Virus record (IMG/VR): IMGVR_UViG_3300032249_000167
Location: 1 to 38,988 of that record
Reading direction: 5' to 3' (one strand)
DNA length: 38,988 nucleotides
DNA from: a virus
The notes under the pieces are model-generated. The model was given only the letters and a program-made list of their open reading frames with translations, was not told the origin of the DNA and did not search any database. The translations under genes and the position numbers were made by a program. This document shows, piece after piece, positions 23,404 to 30,352 of the stretch (position 1 is the first letter of the stretch; each line of letters opens with the position of its first letter).

Positions 23404-23832
23404 CTATCTGCTTCCTTTAACCATGCTTGCGAATAACTGCAAGGCTTCGAGTATCTCGGGCGTAGTTTGATCGACTTCCACGCTTGCGGATTTCTTTGGC
23501 TTGCTTGGCGCATCGACTGGCTTCAGATTTTCCCAACCTGTTTTGCGCTTCTTGGCTGGCTTGTCCTCTGCTTGCGCTGGCTTCTTGTTGTCCACGCCTA
23601 ACACGCTGGCGAATTTAAGGATTGAGGATAAGGCGTTTAGTGAAGCGTAATCGCTTGTTTCATCATCGTACTTATCACGAAGGGCGCTGAGTGATGATGA
23701 CGCCATAGATAAGCGTGATGATGTTGAGCCTGTTTTTGTAAGTGCAGACTCTAAGCGATTAACACATGATTTTGATGCTTCGGCAGACATTTCAAACATG
23801 TCCACGATTTCGGTTATTTCGATCTTGTTCAT
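23404..23832 (-). CDS. Helical protein of unknown function
   Basis: 142 residues with its own Shine-Dalgarno (AAAGGAC) and terminator, thus a monocistronic unit. Residues 1-80 are helical and Ser/Ala-rich (VDMFEMSAEASKSCVNRLES, then SLSALRDKY); 80-115 are Lys/Pro-rich and flexible (DKPAKKRKTG); 120-142 form a last helix (EILEALQLFASMVKGSR). It is divergently oriented to the accessory operon, which suggests an early regulator or a small terminase-like DNA-binding protein, but no helix-turn-helix is clear. I do not recognise the family. Confidence 0.6.
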   Translation of the reverse strand: MNKIEITEIVDMFEMSAEASKSCVNRLESALTKTGSTSSRLSMASSSLSALRDKYDDETSDYASLNALSSILKFASVLGVDNKKPAQAEDKPAKKRKTGWENLKPVDAPSKPKKSASVEVDQTTPEILEALQLFASMVKGSR

Positions 23833-23934
23833 TTTCTGTCCTTTGTTTGGTTTTCTGCCGAGGTTTCGGCATTGAGATAACAGTATCAGAATTTCAAGCC
23901 ATGACCTAATTTACGCTCATTTTGAGGCGTTTCT

Positions 23935-24024
23935 TGTCCGATATGTCCGTTTTGTCCTCTGCTCGTGGGTTTGTGTTGGTGATGTTTTCTCTACGGGAAT
24001 CCAAGCGTATGTCCGAAATGTCCG
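23935..24024 (+). repeat. TGTCCG 9-bp iteron-like repeats (two clusters)
   Basis: TGTCCG occurs at 23935, 23944 and (as TGTCCT) 23953, exactly nine bases apart, and again at 24010 and 24019, with a degenerate TTTCCA at 24028. The two clusters start 75 bases apart. One inverted copy (CGGACA) is at 24088-24093. Nine-base phasing places copies on nearly the same helix face, typical of cooperative binding by a regulator or initiator. Confidence 0.7.
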
Positions 24025-24048
24025 ATTTTTCCATACTCGCCTGCACGC

Positions 24049-24132
24049 ACACGCACTACATTCATCGCTGCTACGCACACGCCTGTGCGGACACGCACAA
24101 CATTCCTTGCTGTCGTACGCACACACCACACA
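24049..24132 (+). repeat. Two 42-bp imperfect direct repeats
   Basis: Unit 1 (24049-24090) and unit 2 (24091-24132) share ACACGCAC-N-ACATTC, then N-T-N-GCTG and a TACGCACAC block that is offset by two bases. The copies abut directly. The region is unusually rich in CACAC/CACGC. It overlaps the leader side of the TGTCCG clusters and ends just before the operon promoter. Confidence 0.55.
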
Positions 24133-24209
24133 CCCACGAATCGTATGTGAAGGAAGGATTTTTATGATCTCTACATACGCACGCATTTTTTCTTTTATTC
24201 AGGGCTTTT

Positions 24210-24237
24210 TTGAACTTAAAAACCGATCTGCTATGAT
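24210..24237 (+). promoter_or_regulatory. Sigma70-type promoter for the accessory operon
   Basis: TTGAAC (24210-24215) and TATGAT (24232-24237) are separated by 16 bases, matching four and five of six consensus positions. Predicted start near 24244, about 92 bases before the first ATG at 24336. It is the only good plus-strand promoter seen upstream of the operon. Confidence 0.7.
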
Positions 24238-24266
24238 GGTTTCTTGGTGGTCAAAGGATCATCAAA

Positions 24267-24311
24267 AACTCTCTACGGGAGGTTTCCTTCATTTTCCACT
24301 CGTAGAGAGTT
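24267..24311 (+). promoter_or_regulatory. Leader hairpin of the accessory operon
   Basis: AACTCTCTACG (24267-24277) is perfectly complementary to CGTAGAGAGTT (24301-24311), an 11-bp stem with a 23-base loop, beginning about 23 bases after the predicted transcription start. The Shine-Dalgarno of the first gene (AAGGAAG, about 24325) lies 14 bases beyond it. No T-run follows, so it is not a simple terminator; it may stabilise the transcript or bind a regulator. Confidence 0.6.
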
Positions 24312-24335
24312 TCTCATCACACGAAAGGAAGTACC

Positions 24336-24518
24336 ATGTACCTAGACACAGGCACAATGATCGCAATAATGATTGCGCTCACAGTAAGTACATCGCTGTT
24401 CATCACGACAGCGGTGCAAAACGCACGCCTAACGCAATCAAGAAATGCGTATCGTACTGCTTACCTACAATGGAATAGCATTATGAACGATACACGCATG
24501 AAAGACACACGCAAGTGA
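24336..24518 (+). CDS. Small single-pass membrane protein
   Basis: 60 residues, first gene of the accessory operon, ATG behind AAAGGAAG. A hydrophobic segment at 7-26 (TMIAIMIALTVSTSLFITTA) is a clear transmembrane helix, followed by a polar basic tail (NARLTQSRNAYRTAYL). Function unknown; the size would allow a superinfection or toxin-type membrane protein. It overlaps the following GTG start by four bases. Confidence 0.65.
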   Translation: MYLDTGTMIAIMIALTVSTSLFITTAVQNARLTQSRNAYRTAYLQWNSIMNDTRMKDTRK

Positions 24519-24649
24519 GTGCCGAGTTAGAGATCAAGTGCTGGTGTGGAGTAATTACTTACTCAGACGCTGATCGCATAGCACACGATTGCAACTACTA
24601 TCCACACGACATCATCGAGCGTGATGAGTTATGGGAGAAACAATTATGA
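24515..24649 (+). CDS. Small Cys/His-containing protein, GTG start
   Basis: 44 residues: MSAELEIKCWCGVITYSDAD, then RIAHDCNYYPHDIIERDELWEKQL. The Cys-x-Cys pair and the later His-Asp-Cys could bind a zinc ion. The GTG start (24515-24517) overlaps the preceding TGA, and its own TGA (24647-24649) overlaps the next ATG as ATGA. Both overlaps fit real translation in a tightly coupled operon. Function unknown. Confidence 0.55.
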   Translation: MSAELEIKCWCGVITYSDADRIAHDCNYYPHDIIERDELWEKQL

Positions 24650-26169
24650 GTACAGGCTTACAGGGTACATTCGTAGATTACTATGCGAGTGTACCCACAA
24701 GCGATTGGTTCATGCTACTGAACCGAGATGATCTAGACGCACTTCTCGCCGTACGCATTACAACGGCAGGTTATGGCGTCTGCGATAACTGTGGCAAAGG
24801 CTCTGCTCTGTACGACACACAGACAACCACACGCCAAAGGACATACCTATGCGATCCTTGCACACGCAAGGCTTTGCGCTTTGATACAGACATCGAGAGC
24901 GCATACTCGAAGGTATTAAACCTCACAGATAGCGTTTCTACTGCGATAGACACGCTGTTTCCTACTGAGCATGTACCCAAGCACGAGGATACACGCCATG
25001 TATGCCTGTGTCATCGTATGATACTTCAAACAGGCGATTATCATGTTCCGTTTGAGTACATGACCAATACTGTTGAGGTTATGTACGATGACGAGAAGCG
25101 TACAGTACACCGCACATGTTCATATACATGTGGTGAGTGTGCAACTCCGCACTATGGTAATCAACACGCATACTTTGACGGCTCTCCTACATGTGCAACA
25201 TGTTCGGATATGCTCAATGAGTCAGATGATTACTCGATGTGTGAGTATTGCAACGAGATGTTCAGTGATCTGCATTACTCAGATGCTCGTGATCGCAGCC
25301 TGTGTGGTACATGCTATGATGAGAGTTGGGAATGTGGTGAGTGCTACAATGATCGCACAGAGGGTGATGACCACGAGTGCTATCGCAACGGCTTGATCTA
25401 CGATTACTCATACAAGCCTAGCCCAGAGTTCTACGGGAAGGCTGAGTATTACTTCGGCTTCGAGTTAGAGGTCGAGGATAACAGAGGTCAGGGCGTGGAT
25501 GCTGGCGCTCAAGCGGTGATAGATCAACTCGGAGATCGTGTGTACTGCAAGCATGACGGCTCGCTCAATGACGGCTTCGAGATAGTTTCTCACCCACACT
25601 CATTCGATCAACTCGAGAACCTTAACTGGGATTGGCTAACACGCTTACGCCAACTTGGTTTCCGTTCATGGGATACAAGCACATGTGGATTACACATTCA
25701 CATATCACGCACAGCCTTCACAAAGAATGGCAAGCGTGATGAGGGTCATGAGTTGCGGTTTCAGAAACTCATATACGACAACTCACGCATGGTCGAAGGC
25801 ATAGCAGGTCGCTCAAGTTCTTACGCAAGATTCAAGGACAAGGGCTATCTCGTACCCAAGATCAAGCATGGACAACAGGCAGATAGGTATGAGGCTGTTA
25901 ACTCATACAATGATGCCACGCTAGAGGTTCGTGTGTTCAGAGGATCACTTCGCAAGCAGAGGATTTTATCTGCTGTTGAGTTCCTACATGCAGCCACAGA
26001 ATACACACGAGACATGAGAATAAACCCAAAGGACAAGCAACTATCGTGGTTTAGGTTCATGGCTTATGTGCTAGACAATCAGGACAAGTACGGAAACTTC
26101 ACGCAAGTTGCGATGAAGGTGCTAGAAAATACAAGCGTGGGATCTAATTCCACAGATGAGGAAAACTAA
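24646..26169 (+). CDS. Cysteine-rich phage amidoligase (COOH-NH2 ligase)
   Basis: 507 residues from the ATG at 24646, which has GGGAG eight bases upstream and an ATGA overlap; an ATG 15 bases earlier is less well placed. Residues 46-240 carry CxxC pairs (CDNCG, CDPC, CGEC, CATC, CEYC, CGTC, CGEC), probably several zinc modules. Residues 268-440 show the amidoligase signature of the phage-type glutamine-synthetase-like fold: FGFELEVE (270-277), KHDGSL (302-307), GFEIVSHP (310-317), CGLHIHIS (347-354), RYEAVN (414-419) and TLEVRVFRGS (425-434). These bind ATP and metal and join a carboxylate to an amine. The neighbouring amidotransferase suggests glutamine-derived ammonia as one substrate; the acceptor is unknown. 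Confidence 0.85.
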   Translation: MSTGLQGTFVDYYASVPTSDWFMLLNRDDLDALLAVRITTAGYGVCDNCGKGSALYDTQTTTRQRTYLCDPCTRKALRFDTDIESAYSKVLNLTDSVSTAIDTLFPTEHVPKHEDTRHVCLCHRMILQTGDYHVPFEYMTNTVEVMYDDEKRTVHRTCSYTCGECATPHYGNQHAYFDGSPTCATCSDMLNESDDYSMCEYCNEMFSDLHYSDARDRSLCGTCYDESWECGECYNDRTEGDDHECYRNGLIYDYSYKPSPEFYGKAEYYFGFELEVEDNRGQGVDAGAQAVIDQLGDRVYCKHDGSLNDGFEIVSHPHSFDQLENLNWDWLTRLRQLGFRSWDTSTCGLHIHISRTAFTKNGKRDEGHELRFQKLIYDNSRMVEGIAGRSSSYARFKDKGYLVPKIKHGQQADRYEAVNSYNDATLEVRVFRGSLRKQRILSAVEFLHAATEYTRDMRINPKDKQLSWFRFMAYVLDNQDKYGNFTQVAMKVLENTSVGSNSTDEEN

Positions 26170-26170
26170 C

Positions 26171-27001
26171 ATGTGTATGTTATGCGTAGTACCACCCAAT
26201 GTATTACCTGATCGTGAGAAGTTAACTTACTCAGCGATCAACAACCCAGACGGCTTCGGGTTTGCTATTGTCGTGAGCAAAGAGAAGCGCATCATCACCT
26301 ATCACACAATGAACGCTGATGATGCGGTCAATGAGTTCCTCAAGATGCGTGCTGAGTATCCGTCTGACTATGCACTATGGCACGCACGACTAGCCACGCA
26401 TGGTGCAACTAACTTAGACAACTGCCACCCGTTCAAGGTAGCAGACAGCATGACTGTGCTTGCACACAACGGCATACTTCCGATAGATATTCCAACGGGA
26501 GATTGGCGTAGTGATACACGCATATTCGCAGAGGAAGTTCTCGCCAAGATAGGCGGTGTATCTGCTCTCGATAATCCACACATCTACAACATACTCGAGG
26601 AATACACATCAGGCTCTAAGGTGTGTGTGCTTACTGTTGATCCCAAAGCAGAGTATCAGATGTACCTGCTACACGACAACAAAGGTACGACAGACGAGAG
26701 TGGTGTGTGGTGGTCTAACGACAGTTGCTCGCCTTCATACGGCATCTACAACAAGTGGTATAGCAAGAGTGAGTTAGGCTCGTTCTACACCACAGCAGAA
26801 AACACATACGATAACGAGGAATGGCCATGTGTAGGATGCCAAACGCACTTAGTCGAGGATGATCTCATCATCCACAACTATGTGTGCCAAGTGTGTGATA
26901 CCTGCCAATGGTGCGACATGGATACTGTAAACTGTATGTGCTACAAGAAGCCTACATACGAGCAATCACACAAAGCATACTCAACAGCATGGGAGTTCTA
27001 A
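26171..27001 (+). CDS. Class II glutamine amidotransferase with C-terminal Cys cluster
   Basis: 276 residues. The ATG at 26171 is favoured because Cys then becomes residue 2, the N-terminal nucleophile exposed after Met removal in this Ntn-hydrolase family; GAGG lies about nine bases upstream. Other family marks are NPDGFGFA (25-32), WHARLATHG (70-78), CHPF (85-88), AHNG (98-101) and RSDT (113-116). The C-terminal 50 residues contain CVGC, CQVC, CQWC and a final CMC, like the cysteine modules of the amidoligase, which suggests a shared metal-binding or docking part. It should release ammonia from glutamine for the adjacent ligase. The amidoligase gene ends one base upstream. Confidence 0.85.
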   Translation: MCMLCVVPPNVLPDREKLTYSAINNPDGFGFAIVVSKEKRIITYHTMNADDAVNEFLKMRAEYPSDYALWHARLATHGATNLDNCHPFKVADSMTVLAHNGILPIDIPTGDWRSDTRIFAEEVLAKIGGVSALDNPHIYNILEEYTSGSKVCVLTVDPKAEYQMYLLHDNKGTTDESGVWWSNDSCSPSYGIYNKWYSKSELGSFYTTAENTYDNEEWPCVGCQTHLVEDDLIIHNYVCQVCDTCQWCDMDTVNCMCYKKPTYEQSHKAYSTAWEF

Positions 27002-27002
27002 C

Positions 27003-27173
27003 ATGAGTACACCGCCACTAAAAGCATACGCAACAATGGCAGACACATGCTACAAGCACTATGAGATCGCGCTATCCCAGCGCAAGATGATAGATGCTAG
27101 TCGTTGGTTGCTACGCTCACACACATATCGTGAGAAGGCTCAACAGTTGGGATACACAGATGAGAACGATTAA
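27003..27173 (+). CDS. Small helical protein, unknown function
   Basis: 56 residues: MSTPPLKAYATMADTCYKHY, then EIALSQRKMIDASRWLLRSH and a TYREKAQQLGYTDEND end. Entirely helical in appearance, with no metal or catalytic motif. The ATG follows the amidotransferase stop by one base, and its end overlaps the next small gene by 14 bases. Operon membership is the only clue to its role. Confidence 0.5.
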   Translation: MSTPPLKAYATMADTCYKHYEIALSQRKMIDASRWLLRSHTYREKAQQLGYTDEND

Positions 27174-27309
27174 CTGTGTGGACACTCGTTGCTACAAGTG
27201 TGATGTACCCATGTGGGTACCGATACACGATTACAACGAACAACGAAACTATTGCTACACATGTGGCATGGCAAAGATCGGAGTTTTGTATGCTCAAAAT
27301 GATGCGTGA
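27160..27309 (+). CDS. Zinc-ribbon-like miniprotein (49 aa)
   Basis: 49 residues from the ATG at 27160: MRTINCVDTRCYKCDVPMWV, then PIHDYNEQRNYCYTCGMAKI. Two CxxC pairs (CYKC and CYTC) about 22 residues apart are the spacing of a small zinc ribbon. It overlaps both neighbours out of frame, 14 bases upstream and 20 downstream. The role could be nucleic-acid or protein binding. Confidence 0.5.
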   Translation: MRTINCVDTRCYKCDVPMWVPIHDYNEQRNYCYTCGMAKIGVLYAQNDA

Positions 27310-27634
27310 ACGCAAGTGTGAGTGGGATGATCTCGTGTGGAAAACCACGCAGAGTGGTAATAAAACCACACGAGTTGATCTACTCGCAGGTGAGTTCATA
27401 CACCTAGAGGAAGGTTGGGAGATAGACGGGCCTGTGTCTGTTTATCTCACATACCTACCAAGCAAGGACATCACTCGTGTTAGGTATAAGTCGTTGCCAC
27501 ACAGTATGTTTGATTTAGATAATCCGCTTGAGTATCCATGCGCTATGTGTGGTGCTCAGCGTGGTGTACAATGTATAGGCGATAACACAGAGTGTGCGTA
27601 TCGTGTGTTCTTTATGAAAGGTGGTCTGTTATGA
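27290..27634 (+). CDS. Protein with C-terminal zinc-finger-type motif
   Basis: 114 residues from the ATG at 27290, with GGAG seven bases upstream; a start further up would lack a ribosome-binding site and overlap more of the previous gene. The N-terminal 70 residues are beta-type (DDLVWKTTQSGNKTTRVDLL). The end reads PCAMCGAQRGVQC-x7-CAYR, the CxxCGA..G..C....C..R zinc finger that I know from many actinophage proteins. It overlaps the WhiB-like gene by an ATGA. Likely a nucleic-acid-associated protein. Confidence 0.6.
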   Translation: MLKMMRERKCEWDDLVWKTTQSGNKTTRVDLLAGEFIHLEEGWEIDGPVSVYLTYLPSKDITRVRYKSLPHSMFDLDNPLEYPCAMCGAQRGVQCIGDNTECAYRVFFMKGGLL

Positions 27635-28020
27635 CTATGCCTAACTTCGTGAACGAAGCAAGTTGCGCATACGATCCAAGTCCTGACGATTGGTTTCCCG
27701 AGATGAGTGCAGTTATCGGCGTGTACCCACGCTGGAAACTTAGGGAACAATTCTCACGCACACCTAGCGCCTTGCGTGCTAGGACTGTGTGTATGAGTTG
27801 TTCTGCGTATGATGAATGTTATGAGTATGCTTTATCATACAAGGACTTAGACGGGATATGGGCTAACACAGATCGTTTTGAGCGTGTGGATATACAGCGT
27901 GCTATGGGATTAGACCCACGCAAGTTGCCACCTGCTTACATCAACGAGATACCGCAATTCGTAGGGCAAGGCAATTCATGGCTACCAGTAGAAAGCGAGT
28001 GGGATGATGTACGAGAATAG
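27631..28020 (+). CDS. WhiB-like Fe-S regulator
   Basis: 129 residues. The four-cysteine pattern of WhiB proteins is present: C12, then C54-x2-C57-x5-C63 (RARTVCMSCSAYDECYEYAL), followed by the DGIWANT turn (74-80), a variant of the G[V/I]W tryptophan loop that contacts the principal sigma factor. WhiB proteins are confined to actinobacteria and their phages, so this is the strongest host indicator here. It likely binds a 4Fe-4S cluster and alters host or phage transcription. The basic DNA-binding tail typical of cellular WhiB proteins is weak or absent; the C-terminus is acidic. Confidence 0.85.
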   Translation: MTMPNFVNEASCAYDPSPDDWFPEMSAVIGVYPRWKLREQFSRTPSALRARTVCMSCSAYDECYEYALSYKDLDGIWANTDRFERVDIQRAMGLDPRKLPPAYINEIPQFVGQGNSWLPVESEWDDVRE

Positions 28021-28123
28021 TGAGTTCACAGAAGAAACTGTATGGGAACAGGCGAGATTCATAGCGCACCTGTGTGTGGCTACCCTTGCTGTCGTTTCAC
28101 TATTGTTTGCGGTGATACTATGA
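28007..28123 (+). CDS. Membrane miniprotein (38 aa)
   Basis: 38 residues: MYENSEFTEETVWEQARFIA, then a hydrophobic HLCVATLAVVSLLFAVIL helix that ends the protein. The acidic N-terminus and single C-terminal membrane segment suggest a tail-anchored peptide. Its start lies 14 bases inside the WhiB-like gene and its TGA overlaps the next ATG as ATGA. Very short, so support comes mainly from this coupling. Confidence 0.45.
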   Translation: MYENSEFTEETVWEQARFIAHLCVATLAVVSLLFAVIL

Positions 28124-28308
28124 GTGAGCAAGGCGTGTATCGTGTGAAGGCTAAGGCACTCATAACTGTCTATCGTGATATCTATGCGCTAGATGTACAC
28201 GATGCTATCAAGTTAGCAACTGAACGCATTGACGAGTGGGAATTGTACGATTGGGATGAGGCTGATATCAAGCGTGTCCTAGATGTGGAATACCTGCGTG
28301 ATGAATAA
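28120..28308 (+). CDS. Small alpha/beta phage protein
   Basis: 62 residues from the ATG at 28120. The pattern YRVKAKALITVYRDIYALDV followed by HDAIKLATERIDEWEL is a beta-strand, beta-strand, helix unit often seen in short phage proteins, with an acidic C-terminus. The start is chosen because of the ATGA overlap with the membrane miniprotein; the frame is open further upstream to 28042. Function unknown. Confidence 0.55.
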   Translation: MSEQGVYRVKAKALITVYRDIYALDVHDAIKLATERIDEWELYDWDEADIKRVLDVEYLRDE

Positions 28309-28504
28309 GGCTAAGCCTAATCCGTACAAGGCTGTTATTTATTTAGTCAAGCGTGTAGAAGTTGAGGGTCTGCTCGGGCGAGAGTTATCTCGTTCCGAGT
28401 GGAAACTCGCTAAGAGTATGTTCATGAACGATAAAGAATTGTGGATGCGTGTAGACGACACACTTATGTTAATTGCTGACGAGATCGGCAAACAGAGAAT
28501 TTAA
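28301..28504 (+). CDS. Small basic protein at operon end
   Basis: 67 residues: MNKAKPNPYKAVIYLVKRVE, then a helical LGRELSRSEWKLAKSMFMND segment. The ATG at 28301 overlaps the upstream TAA by eight bases; an in-frame ATG at 28283 is the alternative. It is the last gene of the plus-strand operon, with a terminator 20 bases later. Function unknown. Confidence 0.5.
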   Translation: MNKAKPNPYKAVIYLVKRVEVEGLLGRELSRSEWKLAKSMFMNDKELWMRVDDTLMLIADEIGKQRI

Positions 28505-28522
28505 CTGCGCATACACACTAAG

Positions 28523-28557
28523 ACCCCTGCGTACTGTCCTTGCGTGGGGGTTTTTTT
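28523..28557 (+). terminator. Intrinsic terminator of the accessory operon
   Basis: ACCCCTGCG pairs with CGTGGGGGT (two G-T wobbles) around a short loop and is followed directly by seven T residues on the plus strand. It ends the operon just before the convergent minus-strand replication operon. Confidence 0.88.
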
Positions 28558-28684
28558 ATTGCCCATTCACCTGTCTGATGTTGGCACGCACAATCAGCGT
28601 ATTCACAATTCCTGTGTGCTTCGTGTGCTAGTTGCTCACGCCCATAACTATTCATCGTGCCACCCGTTATACATGATGCACATA

Positions 28685-28975
28685 TCACGCGAAACTCACA
28701 CCCTCAGGCTCAGCAGGAGTTTGTGTTGGTTCTATCCATTCCTTGCTGTCAGGCTCAGTATTAAATGCTGGCACACGAACATTAGACTCTAATATGTTTG
28801 CGTATTGCTCAAAGGCATCTAGAAATATAAATAATTGTTGTGATAGTTCATAGATGATACCCTCACACGAAGATATAGCATCAATTAACTCAGGATCTTG
28901 CGACTTAATCCATTCATCATTGTTCAGATGCGTCTGTATCGTCTGGTATATCTTCTGTAATGCCTGTGTTGACAT
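28685..28975 (-). CDS. Small acidic helical protein, unknown function
   Basis: 96 residues if started at the ATG at 28973-28975, which gives a 59-base overlap with the end of the sigma-like gene. The region before the ATG has only a weak GAG. The sequence is helical (ALQKIYQTIQTHLNNDEWIK, then ISSCEGIIYELSQQLFIFLD), with a Pro/Glu-rich tail. It is the last gene of the early operon. Start and function are uncertain. Confidence 0.5.
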   Translation of the reverse strand: MSTQALQKIYQTIQTHLNNDEWIKSQDPELIDAISSCEGIIYELSQQLFIFLDAFEQYANILESNVRVPAFNTEPDSKEWIEPTQTPAEPEGVSFA

Positions 28976-29606
28976 CGTTTTGCTCACTAATTTCCTCCTC
29001 TGTGTAATCGCGTTCCTTGCGTGGATAATTCCCACCAAGAAAGTTTAACATATTTTTTAATGCTCTGTTCACACGCATACGCACAGCATCCGTAGACGAG
29101 GATACTTCAGATGCTATCGCACCCATCTCAAGCCCACTTGCGTAGCGCAAGAATATCATACCTTGCTGTTCCTTGGACAACTTGTTGTACGCCTTAGTTA
29201 TATCAGCACACATAGCAGGCCAGTTGTTGCCCTCTGAGGCAACCTTTTTCACGTTGCTAAAACTTAGATCACTCAAGACGGGTGCTTCTCTTACGCCTGT
29301 TAATACAGCAGGAAGTACGCTCTCAAGTAATTGTTTATCGTAGTAATAGTTATCCTCTACACGATAGCCAACAACCTTAGCCTTTTCCCTCTGACAGTAA
29401 TCTTTTGCAGCATTACGTAATGAGCGTGCTATAAGTTTCACAGATTGCTTGCTGTCAAGTTCAGTCTGCCAATGCTTAACCTTTTTAGGATGGGTTAAGA
29501 ACCATAGCCATAACTCTTGGCGCAGATCATCTACTTCAACCATGCGATACTTGCGTGTGTATTCGTAGGCAATAGATGACACTACACCATCGTAATCTTC
29601 GATCAT
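28917..29606 (-). CDS. Sigma-70-family factor
   Basis: 229 residues from the ATG at 29604-29606 (GGTGG eight bases upstream); a GTG 18 bases earlier is possible. Residues 1-60 (YDGVVSSIAYEYTRKYRMVE, then VDDLRQELWLWFLTHP) resemble region 2, which binds core polymerase and the -10. Residues 137-187 (AYNKLSKEQQGMIFLRYASG, then MGAIASEVSSSTDAVRMRVNRALKNML) are region 4, the -35-binding helix-turn-helix. The acidic tail is unusual. It probably redirects host RNA polymerase to phage promoters, perhaps together with the WhiB-like protein. Confidence 0.78.
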   Translation of the reverse strand: MIEDYDGVVSSIAYEYTRKYRMVEVDDLRQELWLWFLTHPKKVKHWQTELDSKQSVKLIARSLRNAAKDYCQREKAKVVGYRVEDNYYYDKQLLESVLPAVLTGVREAPVLSDLSFSNVKKVASEGNNWPAMCADITKAYNKLSKEQQGMIFLRYASGLEMGAIASEVSSSTDAVRMRVNRALKNMLNFLGGNYPRKERDYTEEEISEQNDVNTGITEDIPDDTDASEQ

Positions 29607-29611
29607 TCTTT

Positions 29612-30352
29612 TTACCACCGCCACGTCTTGCCTTCGACAGTAAACGAATTCTTAATGATTGGAACAATCTGCGGAGTCACATTCTTGCCATCAACATGCA
29701 GGATACCAAAGCCTTGTTGCCATGTAAACAGACCGGCCTTGATGTATTTAGCGTGCTTAACATTCATGAGATGTCCAACTTCCATACCCCATACAGCACG
29801 AGATCCATTAGCCCATGATTGAGTGTAATGAGCAAGACCCATACGATGTGTGTGACCACATACGACTGACATTCCTGAACGCTTCGCGAGTCCGAGAGCA
29901 GTAGCCCCTGCTGTCGGTTGTACGTTACCCTCATCGCCATGCATTAGTAACCAACCTGGAGCAATCTCGACAGGTCCATGATAATAATTGATACCAAGTT
30001 CATCTAACTTAAGAAACTTTTCAATCTCTAACTCTGGTAGTCCAAGAAACCCAGGTGCAGATGAGCGTAACTTATTGAACAATCTATCTGAATGGTTGCT
30101 ACGTACAATAGTATCAACAGTTAACTGTTCAAGAATCTTTACAGTAGTATCTCTGTCTTTACCTATCGATCTTTCCCATTCAAGTTCAGTACCCTTTGCC
30201 CAACGGCTGATACTCTGGAAATCTATTTCATCTCCAACCGATACAACAGAATCAGGTTGGTATGCATAGATAAACTTCTTGATTGCATTGACCGCATCCA
30301 CATCGTGGAACGGGCTTTGTAAATCTGAGATTACTACTATGGCTTTACTCAT
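29612..30352 (-). CDS. Calcineurin-like metallophosphoesterase
   Basis: 246 residues from the ATG at 30350-30352 (GGAG upstream, ATGA overlap). The ordered metal-binding motifs are present: ISDLQSPFHD (D and H ligands), GDEID, a SNHSDR variant of GNHD, MHGDE, and CGHTHR. These coordinate two metals and hydrolyse phosphate esters or cyclic nucleotides. Encoded between a zinc-ribbon miniprotein and the sigma-like gene in the replication operon, so nucleic-acid or nucleotide processing is likely. The exact substrate is unknown. Confidence 0.85.
   Translation of the reverse strand: MSKAIVVISDLQSPFHDVDAVNAIKKFIYAYQPDSVVSVGDEIDFQSISRWAKGTELEWERSIGKDRDTTVKILEQLTVDTIVRSNHSDRLFNKLRSSAPGFLGLPELEIEKFLKLDELGINYYHGPVEIAPGWLLMHGDEGNVQPTAGATALGLAKRSGMSVVCGHTHRMGLAHYTQSWANGSRAVWGMEVGHLMNVKHAKYIKAGLFTWQQGFGILHVDGKNVTPQIVPIIKNSFTVEGKTWRW

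Larger units (their letters stand above)
23833..24335. other. Divergent control region
   Basis: About 500 bases between the minus-strand gene ending at 23832 and the plus-strand operon starting at 24336. It contains a short hairpin (GCCGA/TCGGC, 23857-23870) in the minus-strand leader, two clusters of TGTCCG repeats, a 42-bp imperfect direct repeat, a plus-strand promoter and a leader hairpin, each listed separately. No convincing gene is present; a frame from 24164 has a good Shine-Dalgarno but runs through the promoter and hairpin. As the only divergent region of the genome it is the best candidate for early control and possibly for the replication origin. Confidence 0.6.

Noticed and set aside
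24049-24132. CRISPR-like repeat array
   Set aside because: Only two imperfect abutting 42-bp copies, no spacers of constant length, no Cas genes apart from the phage-type Cas4/RecB-like nuclease.
24164-24478. Plus-strand frame with an ATG behind AAGGAAGG
   Set aside because: It runs through the promoter and the 11-bp hairpin and then overlaps the 24336 membrane-protein gene out of frame; the residues look like no folded protein.
18705-26169. A pupylation-like system linking the proteasome-like protein and the amidoligase
   Set aside because: Both folds recall the Pup-proteasome pathway, but the genes are in different operons, there is no Pup-like peptide or ATPase ring gene, and the amidoligase signature is the phage type, not PafA.
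28558-28684. Additional gene between the two convergent operons
   Set aside because: A plus-strand frame starting in the terminator region exists but has no Shine-Dalgarno and lies after the terminator.
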